A stretch of DNA of 64,000 nucleotides from Xylocopa sonorina (lineage: Eukaryota; Arthropoda; Insecta; Hymenoptera; Apidae), in contig NC_135198.1 in the NCBI RefSeq assembly GCF_050948175.1, positions 4,973,001 to 5,037,000 of the forward strand, in the 5' to 3' direction. Of this stretch, positions 12,501 through 25,552 are shown in pieces (the first letter of the stretch is position 1; each line of letters begins with the position of its first letter). The translations under genes and the position numbers were made by a program. The notes under the pieces were generated by a model. That model ran no database searches. It worked only from the letters and a program-made list of their open reading frames with translations, and was not told the origin of the DNA.

Positions 12501-15500
12501 TTGCTTCTAAATAAGTTATTCTATGCAAAAATTCTTCGCTGCAGAAAAATAAAGTAACATAGTCGCGATTACTTCATTCTTGTCGCTCTTATTAATGCCT
12601 GAACCGTAGGATCGCTTTCAGGAATAATCTATCCGCGAGCTAGGACGAAACGTCCAGCGCAAAATAATGCCGCGTACACAACAAGTGGTCTCTAACAAAC
12701 GACGGACACTGGCTAGAGATCTTTTTCACCGCGAAATTATGTGCTCGCCGGATAATTTCTGCGCTAATAACATTCCGTTGGGGGGCCGCGGAGTCGTAAG
12801 CGCGGCGTAAACGTTGCGTTCGAGGCTCTCGTGGATCACTCTCGTGTTCGCCCTCGCCACTCTATTTAGCCGGCTGGGTGATTAAAAGCGAGCGCGGCTG
12901 CGTTTATTAAACATCGCGTTCGGCGTCTGTCTTTTTCGCTTCATTATCAATTTCCGCTCGAGCGGGCGGGGTCCGTATCTCGCGGTTTTCGAATAGAAAC
13001 GCGACACAATTCCCCGTGATTTGTTGCTCGATTAATGGAGGCATGCACGGCCGTACGATCGATCCAATATTCGCACGCCATCCTATCCGCGCGCGCTTTC
13101 CCTCTCCCCTCTTCCCCCTCGCGTTCCCATACCTACCCCCGACGGCTCTCCATCAATTTCTGCCCGTTTCTCTCTAACTCTCTCGACGTCGAATACGATA
13201 TCATCGCTAATAGCAGCGACGTCGTTGCTGGCGGCGACGCGAGATCGCTCGCGATATTTTCCCCGGAAGATTTTAAGCGAGTCGCGGGACCGGGACCACG
13301 CGGATCGATCGCCGGATAAACCGGCCGATAGACACAAAGCATCGTGGGTAGGACGAGGCAACGGCATGCGAGACCGCTCGGCTCGTTCACCAATACCTTC
13401 TCAAGGCGAACAAAACGACCAGCGAACGCTGGATACCATACCGATCCGGAGCTGCAGGGACGCATCGAGGATACACGCTCCTCGTTCGTGCCTTCGCGTT
13501 GCGATACCAGAGGAATTATCAGCGTCGAACGACGTTTAATTCGTTGAGTATCGTTTGGTACGCGTCTGTTCGCTTAAATGTTCGAGTGGTAATTTGTTCT
13601 AGATTTGTTTCGATGTTTAGAGTTGGGGTACAAATTATTAGTAGAGCGTAGCACAGAATATATTTATGATCGATTAGAAAGTATTCTAATGCTTCTGAAC
13701 AGAGACGTATGCTTGAGAAGACTCGTGAACGCGGTTCAACCACTTGGAGGTAATTGAAAAATGATTTATTTTAAAAGATAAGTTGTTAAACTTAGCTAGA
13801 CTTGCATTACTGTTTCAAAAATCTTTGAAGAAAACAACTTCTCGTATCGCAGAGAAACAGAGCAGTTATTTCTTACACTCTGCAGTATCCTACAATAAAC
13901 CTTGTTCTCCATTCGCTCGAAGAATCCGCACGCCAGAAAGCCATTACCCTGGAGAAGCTACTCGATCGTCCGAAACACGGGTGGCTCGCTGGTAGGGGAA
14001 CGCGGCCGATATCGAAAGCGTAATCGAGTGAAATCGTAATCGAGCGACCCGTGGACAAAAAAACAAAAAACCCCGGGACGCGAGTATTTCGGCGGATCCG
14101 TTCCTGGCAATAGAGTCCAGGCAGAGGTATACACGTACCCCTGGCGCGCGGAGAGTGCATCGTGCACTTCCCTGCAACCCCCGCCGTTCTCCCCTCCCCT
14201 TCCATCCCGGTGCTCTTCGTTCTGTTCCAGAGCTCGTTATTGAATTTGTGCGTCGGCCGAGCGAACCGACGATATCGCCTTTCAATATCGCTTCATTTGG
14301 CTCACGTTCATTCGATTTGCGGGAATATCTCTGACTACCCCCTTCGTCCACCACCCGCGCGCGCGACCGCCTCTTCCACCCTCTCGCCAGCGCCGTCCGC
14401 GTGTTCTCCGTCGCGCGCTGGCGAACGTGGACCCACCGCGGGGTCTTCGTCCCTCTTCTCCTCCACGCTCGTCGTATATACCGCGGACTAATCCTTTTTA
14501 AATATTCCGTCCGGCATCGGGCGGAAATTAATCGGATCTTCGACGGGGTGGCATCGACCCCGCGCCTTCCATCGCGAACGAAACCCCTCGCCAGAGCTTT
14601 GTCCCTGGGCTCGCAATTTACTCGGACTTAAAGCGACGCCGACACGTTCGCTCGAATCATCAGTTAATTAAACGGTTTGTTACCGATCGCCGATACGTTC
14701 GTTCCCGGCGGAGGTAAATTGGATTTACGCAACTGAAACGGAACGTTCGACGGCGGATCGTTAATAACTGGTAATTGATAGGCCGAGGAGTCGTCGATGA
14801 ACTTTTGCGCGGGGCCCTCCCTCGGATCGGTCGTTGTCCCTCTTTTTCCCTTTGCGCGGTAACGGCGATTGTTAACGGAGAGTCGAGGGGCACCTGTTAA
14901 TACAGATTCCGGGTATCGTCAGCGATTTTCGAGGGGTGGAACGAGTCGCTGGATGAAGTCAATTGTCGAATAAAGATGCTGGAATTTGTATGATATTGGT
15001 GAGATTTTTTTAGTGTGTTCTTTAAATTTCTTTGGTTGTCGTTATCGTTAAAATGAGTTCGCTGAGATCGAACCCTATTGAATCATCGTTATTGGTAGAT
15101 CTAGTTATATGTAATGCTTCGAGGGTAGACAAGGAGGGTTGATTTCTGTTTACGCTTCAATTTAGAGTATCACTCACTGGCTTCTTTAGCTCAATTACCT
15201 TAATTATCTCTTCGAACGCTACAGAAAAATGATGCTAAATAAACTAATTAAACCTATTTACTAAATACCGTCAGAACAAATAGACTGTTTTCGTATCTCC
15301 GGAAAGCATAAATGGAGTCTGAAGTGTGAAACGAAAATACCTGGAATAGAGAAGAATTAGTAGACACAATATTTGCTCGAAGAGGAACGAAATACGTGCA
15401 TTCAGGTGTCTTAATTAATAAATACAGGCTGCGAGTAAGAACACGGGGATAAACACGGCTCTGAAAGAATTCCAGTAATCGAATCTCGCCACGCGCCACG

Positions 15501-16044
15501 AATAATTAATCGCGAGCAAAGGTCCTAGAAGTATTCGCTGTCAACATACTATCGCCGGTATACAAGCCAAGCTGCATTCGACACGCGCATCTGGCGATCG
15601 TTACTGCAGTCGGAGCGCACAGTTGGACACGAGAAAGTCGGGGACCCGAGATTTCGAGGAAGATCCACGAAGCTCGTGACGCAACTGCGTTGCACCTGGT
15701 CGAACCCTCGGCCAGTCGTCCCGAGACGATGCTGGAACACGGTTTACGACCTGGTGTACTTTATCTCCAGCCCGTGGAAGCAGCCTCGGCTGGCCCAGGT
15801 CGCTCACACCGCCACGCTACTCTTCGATGCTTCGTAATAACGCTGCGGTTACGTCGAATGCAGTGTAACTGCGTGTTTTTACAGTTTAAGGTTTACATGG
15901 CAATAAAAACGGCCACGTTCGCTGGGATACACGACTTTCGAGCTACCGTGCAACTTTGATTATGGGAGCAACGCAGAATTGAATCCTGTCTTTTTTTATC
16001 TTCTATTTTTCCAAGGAAGGAAGAATGTTATTTTAAAATAATCG
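9502..16044. other. Gene-free stretch; alternating CpG-rich and AT-rich blocks
   Basis: AT-rich at 9640-10080, 10970-11600 and 14990-15480. CpG-rich at 10140-10900, 11620-12350, 12780-13520 and 13880-14900. An 18-base A run lies at 11932-11949. The + strand is pyrimidine-rich near 13096-13160. Open frames of up to 136 codons overlap on opposite strands in the CpG-rich parts. No RNA gene or mobile element was recognised. Confidence 0.5.
11932..11949 (+). repeat. Poly(A) run, 18 bases
   Basis: An uninterrupted A run lies between GAGGAAAC and GTTGTTCGCC. No associated retroelement was recognised. Confidence 0.9.
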
Positions 16045-16305
16045 CTCGAGTAGCATACGTCACGTTTGGCTGAGATAATCGATACGATTGTCAAAGCAAT
16101 TAAAAGTGGAATTTATTTTTTATCTGTTTAAAAAAGAATCATCCTTCGAAAGCGATTGTTCCAGTGGCGCGTGTCACGTTTTGGTCGGATAATCAGAATA
16201 ATCGTCAAAGCAACGAGGAATGGAATTTTATATTTTATCCTCGCAAAGAAGGATATCTCGAAATAATTATTCGAGTAGAATATGTCACGTTTCACGCGGA
16301 TAATC
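16045..16305. repeat. Old, diverged tandem repeat, period about 112 bp
   Basis: Three related segments begin near 16051, 16164 and 16275. Each has a YGTCACGTTT core followed by GATAATC, and the first two continue into TGTCAAAGCAA or CGTCAAAGCAA and a TGGAATTT word. Divergence is high, so this is an old array. CACGT-type words (ACGTCACGT, TGTCACGT) recur in each unit. Confidence 0.65.
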
Positions 16306-17451
16306 GAGAGTTCCACGTGGCGCGCTTCGAGTCATTCGAAAGGCGTTCATAAATATCCGAAACGCGGACGTTGAAATTCATCTTCCTCCGTAACGTTCGT
16401 CCGTGGTGGGCTTCAACGTAGAATATTCCGTCTGACATTTTTCAGAGCATTTACGACGCGATATTAATATCCCTGGGCGAAGGTTTCCCCTCGTTTCTTT
16501 TGTGCGAATCCGCGACCTCTTAGCCCCTTCACCCGCAACCTACTTTCTCCGAAATTAAGAGTGCTCGTTAAAGAGAACAATCTGGCCGTGCAATCGATCA
16601 TCAGGAGGAGAGACGCGATTTAACTCGAGCCTCGCGGACCGCTCTCTTTCACCGCGCGTATATTTAAATCGACCTCGAATTCGGCTACGCGAGATTTATT
16701 AGAATACGACGTCGCGACGGTGTGAACGCAGCCTGCGCGTCGATTCGCGACGCGAGACGACTTAATTCTAAGTGAATCTAATTACACGGGGCCCCGTCTG
16801 ATTGATTATCTCCGTGCCTAACGCACACTTGTTCATCGATGCAATTAATTATCTTCCCTATTAAACCCGTCGACTGCGATGTCCGCGGAACTGGAGAAGA
16901 GTGCTCGGCACACCGATCGATACTGTTTTTGTTTGTGCACCAGGAACGTGGCACGAAAACTTGCGAGCGTTGCCAATTACAGGACGATTATGCACGCACG
17001 ACGATAGAAATAATTTGGTCCCTGCAACGACTTTGGCAAACGATCGTTTAATTATCGTACGACGAATGGTTTTCGACCTGTTCGTTAGCTGATTGTGAAC
17101 AATTTAATGACGCGGAAAAAGATATCTGGAAATATCTATTCTTCTGTCTTCGTTAAATTAATTCCTTCAAATTTGTTATATCGCGTTATATATAATAGAT
17201 AGGTAACGTAGTAATGATTATTAAATTTGTATTTCTCACAGAGCGCTCTCTAAGCACTTTATGAAACGTTATTAATAGCAACCACTTATCTTATAAGTAT
17301 TACACTACATTAGTTTTATTACTCGATGAATATTGCATTCCATTAATTGCGATCCAGTTTACATCTCACCCAACGCTTAACCCTTACTTAGGGGTTGCAC
17401 AAACAATTCCCTACAGCGAAATACGTATACTCGTGCAGGAAAAAAAGAAAA
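16306..17451. other. Gene-free stretch, possibly conserved non-coding sequence
   Basis: Mixed composition with many AATTAAT and GATTGATTA words (16760-16870). 17100-17400 is AT-rich. No exon or repeat was recognised. Possible regulatory content is only a compositional impression. Confidence 0.35.
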
Positions 17452-17618
17452 TTAACCCATTCGCTGCCAAGCCCAGATTATATGAAACTATTTCCATTGC
17501 CATTTATATTTGGAGTGGTATTGTTTGCCAAAGTTCTGTAAATATATTGTAAAGCCAGTATATTATAATATATTGAAAGTAGAACGAGTATACTCGTCCT
17601 TGGCAGCGAATGGGTTAA
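17452..17618. mobile_element. piggyBac-type MITE with TTAA target-site duplications
   Basis: TTAA at 17452-17455 and 17615-17618 flanks a 159-bp element (17456-17614). Its ends are perfect 16-bp inverted repeats: CCCATTCGCTGCCAAG on the left and CTTGGCAGCGAATGGG on the right. A TTAA duplication with CCC...GGG termini is characteristic of the piggyBac superfamily. The interior is AT-rich, carries no transposase, and has a perfect 14-bp palindrome near the right end (ACGAGTATACTCGT, 17584-17597). It is a non-autonomous element; intact termini suggest relatively recent mobility. Confidence 0.88.
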
Positions 17619-20600
17619 ATGAAAATTAGACGAAAACTAAAAGCAGAAATGGCAATGTCAATGAGGATCGAAAAATCTTGTATCAGCGACGAACAGTTTA
17701 AAAACCGAACGTTCGATTGGGATGGAAGCGAGGGGGATGGAAATAAACGGCGCGAACGACGGAAATCTCGAGCCGCGTGAATTGCTCGATGCAAGAGAGT
17801 CGTTCTCGTACAGATGACGAGATAACGAGAGAATCGACCGGCTCGTTTCGAGTTTACGGACCCGCGCGACTGTCTTGCCGGAGATAATGGCGCGTAAAAA
17901 GCCGGGGAGCGGTTGTTTACGATCGGAAAGACGTTTCTCTTTAACTCGCCGGAAGCGGCGCCGATCGGCGCGGGCGGTAACGCGTCCGCAAATTTAAAGC
18001 CCCGTAAAAGGACAATGGGGTGGCGCGAGGGCTGGCCGCGCTGTGCAAGTTCGACGTGAACCGTTCTTTCGGGTGCCGCGGAGGGTGACCAGCTGCCTGC
18101 GACCGGCAGCAAACGAACCGACAGACTTTCTCCGCGCCGTGATCGTGATTTCACTCTGATCGAGCGCGATGAGAACGCTCGATCGTGTATTTCATGCGTA
18201 CTCTCGCTGACAAAAGTTTTGTTCCACTGTCGAGGATCGTTGAAAAGTCGTCGCACGGGGGAGGAATCGTTCGAACGCGCCTTGAACGCGCTTCGCGTCG
18301 CATATTTTTCATAATTATTGCAAGGTTAAATATTGTCATTAGAAAATATACGATTTGTTTCTAGGAATTTAATCATCTTTAAAGTGTCGAGGGCCTGTCT
18401 GTAATCATTTTGCATTCGTCTTTAATTTCGAAAGCTATTTTCATCTCTCAGATACGAATGGTGACGAATAAAGGACAGTGTACTTAGAAATACTTTGGCC
18501 TGTCGTTGAACAGCAACGAGAAGAGAATTAATAGAATAGAATGGTAATAAAATGGTAATTCGCGTTATCATTAAAAGTAGATGAAAATATTCAACCGACG
18601 GAGGTTCATAAATTCGCGTTGGAGAAGACACGGGGAATTCACTTCGCGTGTCGAAGCTAATTATACATGTACAAAGTGCGCGAGTAGTAACCTTTTAATG
18701 GCCGTTGTTAAATGTAGCGTATCCAGGAAATCATTACGCACACCAAGTCCGAAGTTCTTGGAGGATTTATGAAACGGTACGCTAAAAAAGAGTTGCACAA
18801 AGTGAAAGATGCATTATGCGCCTCCGCCGTGGTGAAAGTTTAAATATCGCTTTAAATGGACATCCATCTTTGATGCGCGTTACTTCCACCTATCCTGCCT
18901 CGTTGGAAAAACGTACACCCGCTTTTTGTTCCCAACTATTCCGCTTCTTAAATCATCCTGCAATAGCTGTTACTCGATATCTAATCTCGCTTGTAACAAC
19001 TCCGCGGCAATTCAAAATTTATATTTATCCTGTCGAGTGTTCGATAAGTAAACAGTTACTCATCACTCGGTACTTAACACTTTCTCGATAGACGATAGCT
19101 GGACAAAATGTTCGGTTGAGTAAGATGTCGAGATTTTCTCTTGGAAAGGGAAAATTAAGAACGCGATGAACAAGGCGCAGCAAGGGAATATAGAAATTCA
19201 ATTACCTCGCAGTTTAAAACAACTATCGTATCTCGCAATGAAATCTTAAAGAATTAAATATCGCCAACCAGCGGAGAAAAAATATATTTGAGAATAAAAT
19301 AAACGCGACAAATTCCTGGTCCCGATAGGCCGTTTAAATATCGCGAGCTAAGTTTCGCGTTCGCGAAAGGCGTCAAGATCGTGTCCCCTAACAAAGTGCA
19401 TAATTCCAGCCGTCGTAAATCGAAAATAAAAAGCACGTACTCCGTGTATAGCGCGTTTTACGAACGGAATTCAAGCCAGTAGCCGTGCTAATTGAACTTG
19501 TCTCGTGCCAGCGGTTCGAAATCAATCGAGGAATTTATACGGACCCGTACCGCTAAAGAAACATTTTTAACGATACCATTAAACGGTTTCACGGAACGGG
19601 TACAACATTCCCGTTCAATTAGGGCGCGATTCGCAAAGTGGAGAAGATAAGGTGACGGGGGAATTATGCAACCGAGGGAAACGGTTCCCGGTTGAAAATA
19701 CTCGCGTTTATCGGGAAACGCTGCCGCGATGCGATCGCGCGCGCGTATCCAATGGGACCCGGAACCGTGGGGGCTGGAAATCGGGAAGCCGGACGCGCGC
19801 ATCCCTTAATACGCTCGGATCCAATTTATCGGAATACTGCACGTCGGGAACGGTTGTTACGCGATTCCTGCTCGCTCGAAATGTCACGGTCTGCGCAGGC
19901 ATGCGCTACTGGTCCCGGCTATGGTCCAACACCGAGCACGGTTCTGCCATTTGTGTGGCCAACGTACATTTCACGTTCACACTTCGCATTTTTCGCTCTG
20001 AAAAGTTTGTCGACAATTACAATGCGTTTTACAGATGCTATCGAACGATTACGCGTGGCTATGATTGCTCAACGGTGTAATACCCCAGGTGTTTTTAGAA
20101 TTCTATTACTTCAGTGGATGAAAATGTAGAGACCAAGAGAAACTTATGGGATCGTACTGGTGTTTTCACTTCGTGAAAGAGTCGTTCGCGGAAACTTGTT
20201 GATTTATGATTCAAAAGTTAGAAATTCATTTTAGACAGTGGGTATTAATCATATGGACGTTTATTAATATCGATCTTAGAAATAGTGAGCGAATGTAGGA
20301 GCGCTCTGATGCAACGATCGAAGTAGAATTTCGTCTGATTTGATTTCGATACTCTCTCCAAAAATTTCATCAATTATTAATCCACTTCTTTAATAATTAT
20401 CCGACATCCTCGTTGATACAACGCATACATACGTTCACCCTCTTAATTATTAGACAATGTAATCGCATCGCCAATACCAAAGGGAACATTAATCACAGGC
20501 GTGTTAATATTTCGCGGAACGGGGGGTTTTGTTTCGCCGATCATTTTATTGTCAACTCGCACGTGTTCGTAACGCAAGATCATTAATAAGCACCGTTCGA

Positions 20601-21049
20601 GTATCAATTGCCCGGTTGATAATTACCCGGTACCCCTTAACGCGATGTTTAACAAACAGAATTAGCAGTAGCAGCAGGATGAAAAATGACGCGGACGGAA
20701 AAACGGTTTGACAAATCGTTTTCGAGCACGGGGTTTAATTAAGCCATCGAGCAGGAAACGCCGTGGCAATAAACGCGTTTACCTAATAAGTTCGTATAGC
20801 CGAAGCAATTACTTGCCGCGGTGGTGACGGTCGTCTGTTATTTCGCGAAATCATTAAGTTCGCGTTCGACCCGCCGTTTCCTCGCCGGTTTCTGAACGCG
20901 TGACGTAACCGTCCGCAATTAGAAAACGTTTTATTGCCGGTGTATCGCGTTCCCAACGAGCGAAGTGTACGCGAATGGTATCAGTCGATGGAGCGCCCCC
21001 GAGTCTGGCTCGCGCTGCTCGAGTTACTCGGTTCCGGTTCGATGAGTCT
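17619..21049. other. Gene-free stretch, including the window's longest open frame
   Basis: The 213-codon - strand frame at 17615-18256 is the longest here. It begins inside the right TTAA region of the MITE and runs through CpG-rich DNA. It is rich in Arg and Ser, with no domain, signal peptide or recognised family, so it is treated as chance. 19500-19960 is CpG-rich. 20400-20960 is rich in TAATTA and ATTA words and might be regulatory. Confidence 0.45.
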
Positions 21050-21395
21050 CAATTTTGATTGGCCTGAATTCCGTTACCCCGAGTTACTTCGCTTTTAATT
21101 GGGTCGATCAGGGTTACTTGACTTTCAGCGAGTTCTCTCGAGCAAGTTGATCTCCATCGAATGGAATTGAAATAGCTCGATCGCGACTGAATGAAATTGA
21201 ATACGAGTCGATTGGAAACCGTGCAAAATTCGAGTAGCTCGACTTGATTCGAGTTAAACTGGATTAGTTGCTGGTATCTCGGTCGAGAATTCGAGCGACT
21301 TAATTGCAACTGGGTAAAATTCGTGTAATCTCGTTGCAGCTGAAGAAAATTTAAGCAACTTCATTTCAGCTGAGTTAATTCAAGTAACCAGACTC
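21050..21395. repeat. Degenerate short tandem array, period about 30 bp
   Basis: The clearest units lie at 21283-21390 and follow a pattern of AAAATTYRWGYAA, then TTGCAGCTG or a variant, at about 30-31 bp spacing. Looser relatives extend left to about 21050, where GAGT, AATTGAAAT and CTCGA words recur. Divergence between units is high. It forms open frames only incidentally. Confidence 0.55.
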
Positions 21396-24300
21396 CGAGT
21401 TTGTGCTCAGCACTTACGGGAAACTGGTTTCAGGTTCGTTTTAAATCTATTTGCGTCACGTAGATACACTTAAGTTGTCGTTTAGAAAGCTGATGATTGA
21501 AAAATGACGTTAAGGGAAAGTTATCCATTTTCTTTGCTAAATTATACTAATTATGGATACGTACATTTTCATCAGACATAAGTTAGAATATCTTTAACAT
21601 CTCACAGAATTATAATTAAGAAACACGTACATATAATTAATTTAAAAAAATTGTAATTCTTCGCGTTTTTCACGCTGTGGATCCATCTAATTCTCCATCT
21701 CGTTTACTCACAATTTTACTTCTCAAAACAGCGCGCGAACCTTCTTCAACTTCATTCGCAAGTTACACCTGCATTCGTGCAATTTAAACACAGTCTCTAA
21801 ATAAATACATCTCGCGGAAGCTTCGAATGCAATTCCGAAAACATATTTGAAGCCGACCAACCCAGCCGTCCTACTTGGAAATTAATTCGACGGGATCCAC
21901 GGCTTCAACTCGAATAACTAAACCGTGCAACAACAAACACGGCCACTCGAAAGGATATTCCGAGCGAAGTAAATCACGCGTTCCGACTGGATACCAAAAA
22001 CGAAATTGAATCGAGTCTCGATCGAGATCGAGCGCAACGCCTGGCGATCTAAACGGGGCTCGAACACGAGTCCAGGCGTTTCAGCCCGTGGAGATACACA
22101 CAGAAGAGTGGCGAAAGTGGGCCAGAACGTTACGCCTCGGCTCTTTGACGTCGCTCAGTATCGTCAGATCGATTAATTCGACGTGCCGTTCAAAAAAACG
22201 AGCAGAGCCTGCTAAAATACGCGGCTATCGAGCGTTCGACCTTCGATTTTATTTCGGAGCCAGTCGAAGAACCGTCCTCGAGGATCACTCGGATGGTGGG
22301 CGCTGTTTTAGCGATGAAATCCGCGCTCCTTGTCCAACGACTGGCGTTTCGTTCGATTGATTGCAAAGAGAACTTGCTGCGATCCCCGTCTCGCTGTTTC
22401 CATTTCTCCGTTCGATTTTCACGGACGTCGCGTCGAGTCCGCGTCGGTTCTCGCGATGGCGAACCGGAAGAACGCGGGACGCTCGCGCTGGATACGGTTC
22501 GAGACGTCTTTACTTCGATTTATCTCCGTCAGAGCTGATTTATGGATCCGTGTGCGTCAAATTCGCCGTTTCCCATCCGCTCCCGCGAGTTCCTTCTCAG
22601 ATATCGACGCCGGATTAAGTTTAGAGAACGGATAGGCAAATGGGAAATAGAGCACGCTCTGGCGATATCACTGGATTGGACGGCGTTTCCTTTTATTTTT
22701 TATCACGAGTGAGGGAAAAGGTCAGTGTATTCATTAGTAATGAAATCTGTTAAGGATAGAATGTGAAGTACGTTTATAGCAATTTTAAGAGATCAAGCGA
22801 GGGTGCTTTATTTTCTTGTTCCTTTCTCTATCGTTTCTAACGCTAAAAATTAATATTAGTATATCATTCATAATGTCTGAGACACAAATTTAATTCTCTT
22901 TTGATAACTCTATACAATTTAGAACTCGATATTGTATCTAACATTAACGCGATTTATTTTATTTTCAAATCTCTAGTACGAGATCACCAGTCTCCAACAT
23001 TATTTTTTGCTTTCGAACTCCACGTGGCAGCAAAATGATCGAGTCTCTTCTTATGGACAAATGAAAATTCAGTTGTGAAAGGTTAAGCGGGCACGTATTT
23101 CTTCGCGGCAGGCCGCTCGCAATGATTGCCAAGAGTATTTATAATATCGAGACCCGATCGGGTTCGCGGATCTGAGTTACGGGTGCGTACGCGAACGCGT
23201 TGACGAATGTTTCGCAACCGGTGTCGGAAACTCCGGTTACGAACGCGGGCAGCCGCCCGTTTATTTTCGAATTTCGTAATTCGGGACGAAGACGAATTTA
23301 TTCGATTGGTGAAACACGCGATATGCCCCCCGGCTTCTACGTGCCGCGATAATGCAAGATTTGTTACGCCAATAAACCGCTTAATTTACGGCCGATCCGC
23401 GTTTGTATTCAATTTCGTTTTACTTAGCATAATACGCGGAACCCGTCGTTATCCCCCTCGGACGATTTTAAATAAATCGATGCCCGCTGGAGAATATGAC
23501 GATCTTGTCTCGACGAGGCTAACCTGTTCAGTGCGATTTCAAATCCGTTCGGATGTCACATTTTTTGTATCGAAATCTGCGTCCCTCGGAGGAGGGAAAG
23601 CTGATGGGACCGAGATCGTACGCGAAATCAAATACCATTATTTAATTTACAACAGTTATGGGTATTGTCGAAGGTGAAGCATATTTCTCTTAGTCTTATT
23701 TAAAAAAAGAGAAAGTTCACACTTTAATTTATTTGTATCATTAGAATATATATGCACAGAATGTTTTTATATGAGAGAAACTTTACATTTCTTTAAGAAT
23801 CTTTTTTTTCTGAAAAATAGTATATATTTTTATATTACCTGTATTTAACAAACTTTGAGTCCTGAACGCTATAAATACAATTGCACAGTAAAATAATATT
23901 AGCACGACACATACCTAAGAGCAAAACAAATCTCGAATTACATTAAAACCCCAAATCACATATAATCATAAATCTCGTTTCCCACAAATAATTTACAACA
24001 AAATATCCACGTCTCGAAGACGCAGACACTTGTCCACGCTAGATACGCCTGGGACCAAAATGTCTGCCGCTTTGCAGGCACTGGTACAACCCAGCAAATC
24101 GCGTTTTACGGCTTTCGCTAATTTCGAATTACAATTGTCAACGTGCTGCGTCCGATATCAATTTAGCTGCGAGTGGTACGCGAAGAGGGGCCGTTAGAAA
24201 GCTTTTTCGTTACTTTCCGCCTCGGCGAAATGTCAATCTACCGCGTCGACGTGGTAGCGCGGCTCCTCGAGGATCGTTGGCGAACGGTTGCGCAAGCTGC

Positions 24301-25503
24301 TCGCGCGCGGCGATCTAATAGAAACGGCGATTCACTCGCGGCTGCTTCCTTCTGTAATTGCGATTTCTCCCGCGCAAGAACCGTACGAATCGAGCCGCGT
24401 TTCCTGGGGATATTGCCTCCTTAATAGAGACGTTTGTCTCTCGAGGCTCGCGGGCATACACGCGTTCCATCGCGCGGACTGCTACGCCCGGGTTCTCCCG
24501 TCAGCTGCAATTGAAACGAGCAATTTCGAGCGCGGCGAATCGCGGGTCTTTCTCGAAAAATCTCGAACGCGTTCGTCGGGATGTTTAACGAACAATATGG
24601 ATAGACTCGCCGTTCAATTTGTACCTGCGTTTACGAGCGACGCCGATATTGCTTTCATCTCGCCAGATAAATCGCGAGTAATGGTTTTTTTTTTTTTTCT
24701 TAGTACGTGCTTTATTTTCGGATCGTTTTTATTATTTCTCGCGGCGATGCTGCTGTTTTATGCTAATCTTAATTTAGATTTATGGCTGTCTTGTAGCCTA
24801 GTTCTTATGTAGCTCCGTTTTAACCGTCTCGTCCCGCGTGGAACGCGTGGATTTATTTCGAGACGGGAGATGCGAGTGAATTTTACAGCACCGTCTAACA
24901 CTCGAGAAGACTTTATTAACCTTTTTCAAGACAGATTTTAACGTGCATTGGTCTGTATGACTGATAGTGTGGTACTTCTCAAACCTTCAAATTGCTATCA
25001 GTGCAAGAAATGATCGATGTTGGAACTATTTAATCAAGACGCTCGATTCTTACATTTCTATAGAAATTATGCATTTTCAGTTTACAACGAATAGCTTTCC
25101 GTTAGCAAATAACAAATACTATATAAACACCAACACAATAATTCACTGTTTCTTTCAACAGCAAAGCGTTAAATTTCTGTTCTCCTTCGAAACATTTCTA
25201 TCCAGTCTCAAAGAAGAAAGTCAATTTTTGCCAGAATCCTTCGCAGCGCAATTCGATCGCGAGCGGCGCACAAGTAAAATCAGCATCGACAAATCAATCA
25301 CGGTTCAATCAGCGCGCTCGAACCGTAAATGGCCGGCTGCGTTTACCGCTCGCGTCGCCTTCCGCGAGCAGAGCCAGATCCCCGGATAATCCGCGGCCTC
25401 GCAGATTCGTGAGAAAGTCTAGCCGGCCGATCTCTGGCCAGGCAGCCAGAAAACGGACGGCTCGTTAATCGATGACGTTGCATTCGAGCGTACGGGAATC
25501 GAG
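21396..25503. other. Gene-free stretch
   Basis: AT-rich at 21430-21830, 22680-23060, 23670-24010 and 24900-25200. CpG-rich at 22000-22640 and 24160-24640. A 14-base T run lies at 24685-24698. Open frames of 156 and 174 codons on the + strand (23207-23677 and 24288-24812) have no recognisable domain and poor protein-like composition. Confidence 0.45.
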
Positions 25504-25511
25504 GGAGAGAG

Positions 25512-25552
<41 letters not shown>
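25504..25552 (+). repeat. (GA)n microsatellite, about 48 bp
   Basis: GA repeats are interrupted once by an extra A. GA tracts can bind GAGA-factor-like proteins in insects, but a length-variable microsatellite is the default interpretation. CpG-rich, purine-rich sequence follows to about 25730. Confidence 0.95.

Noticed and set aside
17615..18256. 213-codon - strand open frame, the longest in the window
   Set aside because: It lies in CpG-rich DNA and partly overlaps the MITE end. It is Arg/Ser-rich, shows no domain or signal peptide, and has no splice or promoter context.
24288..24812. 174-codon + strand open frame with a hydrophobic C-terminus
   Set aside because: The hydrophobic tail comes from a T14 run and AT-rich sequence after it. 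No family was recognised.
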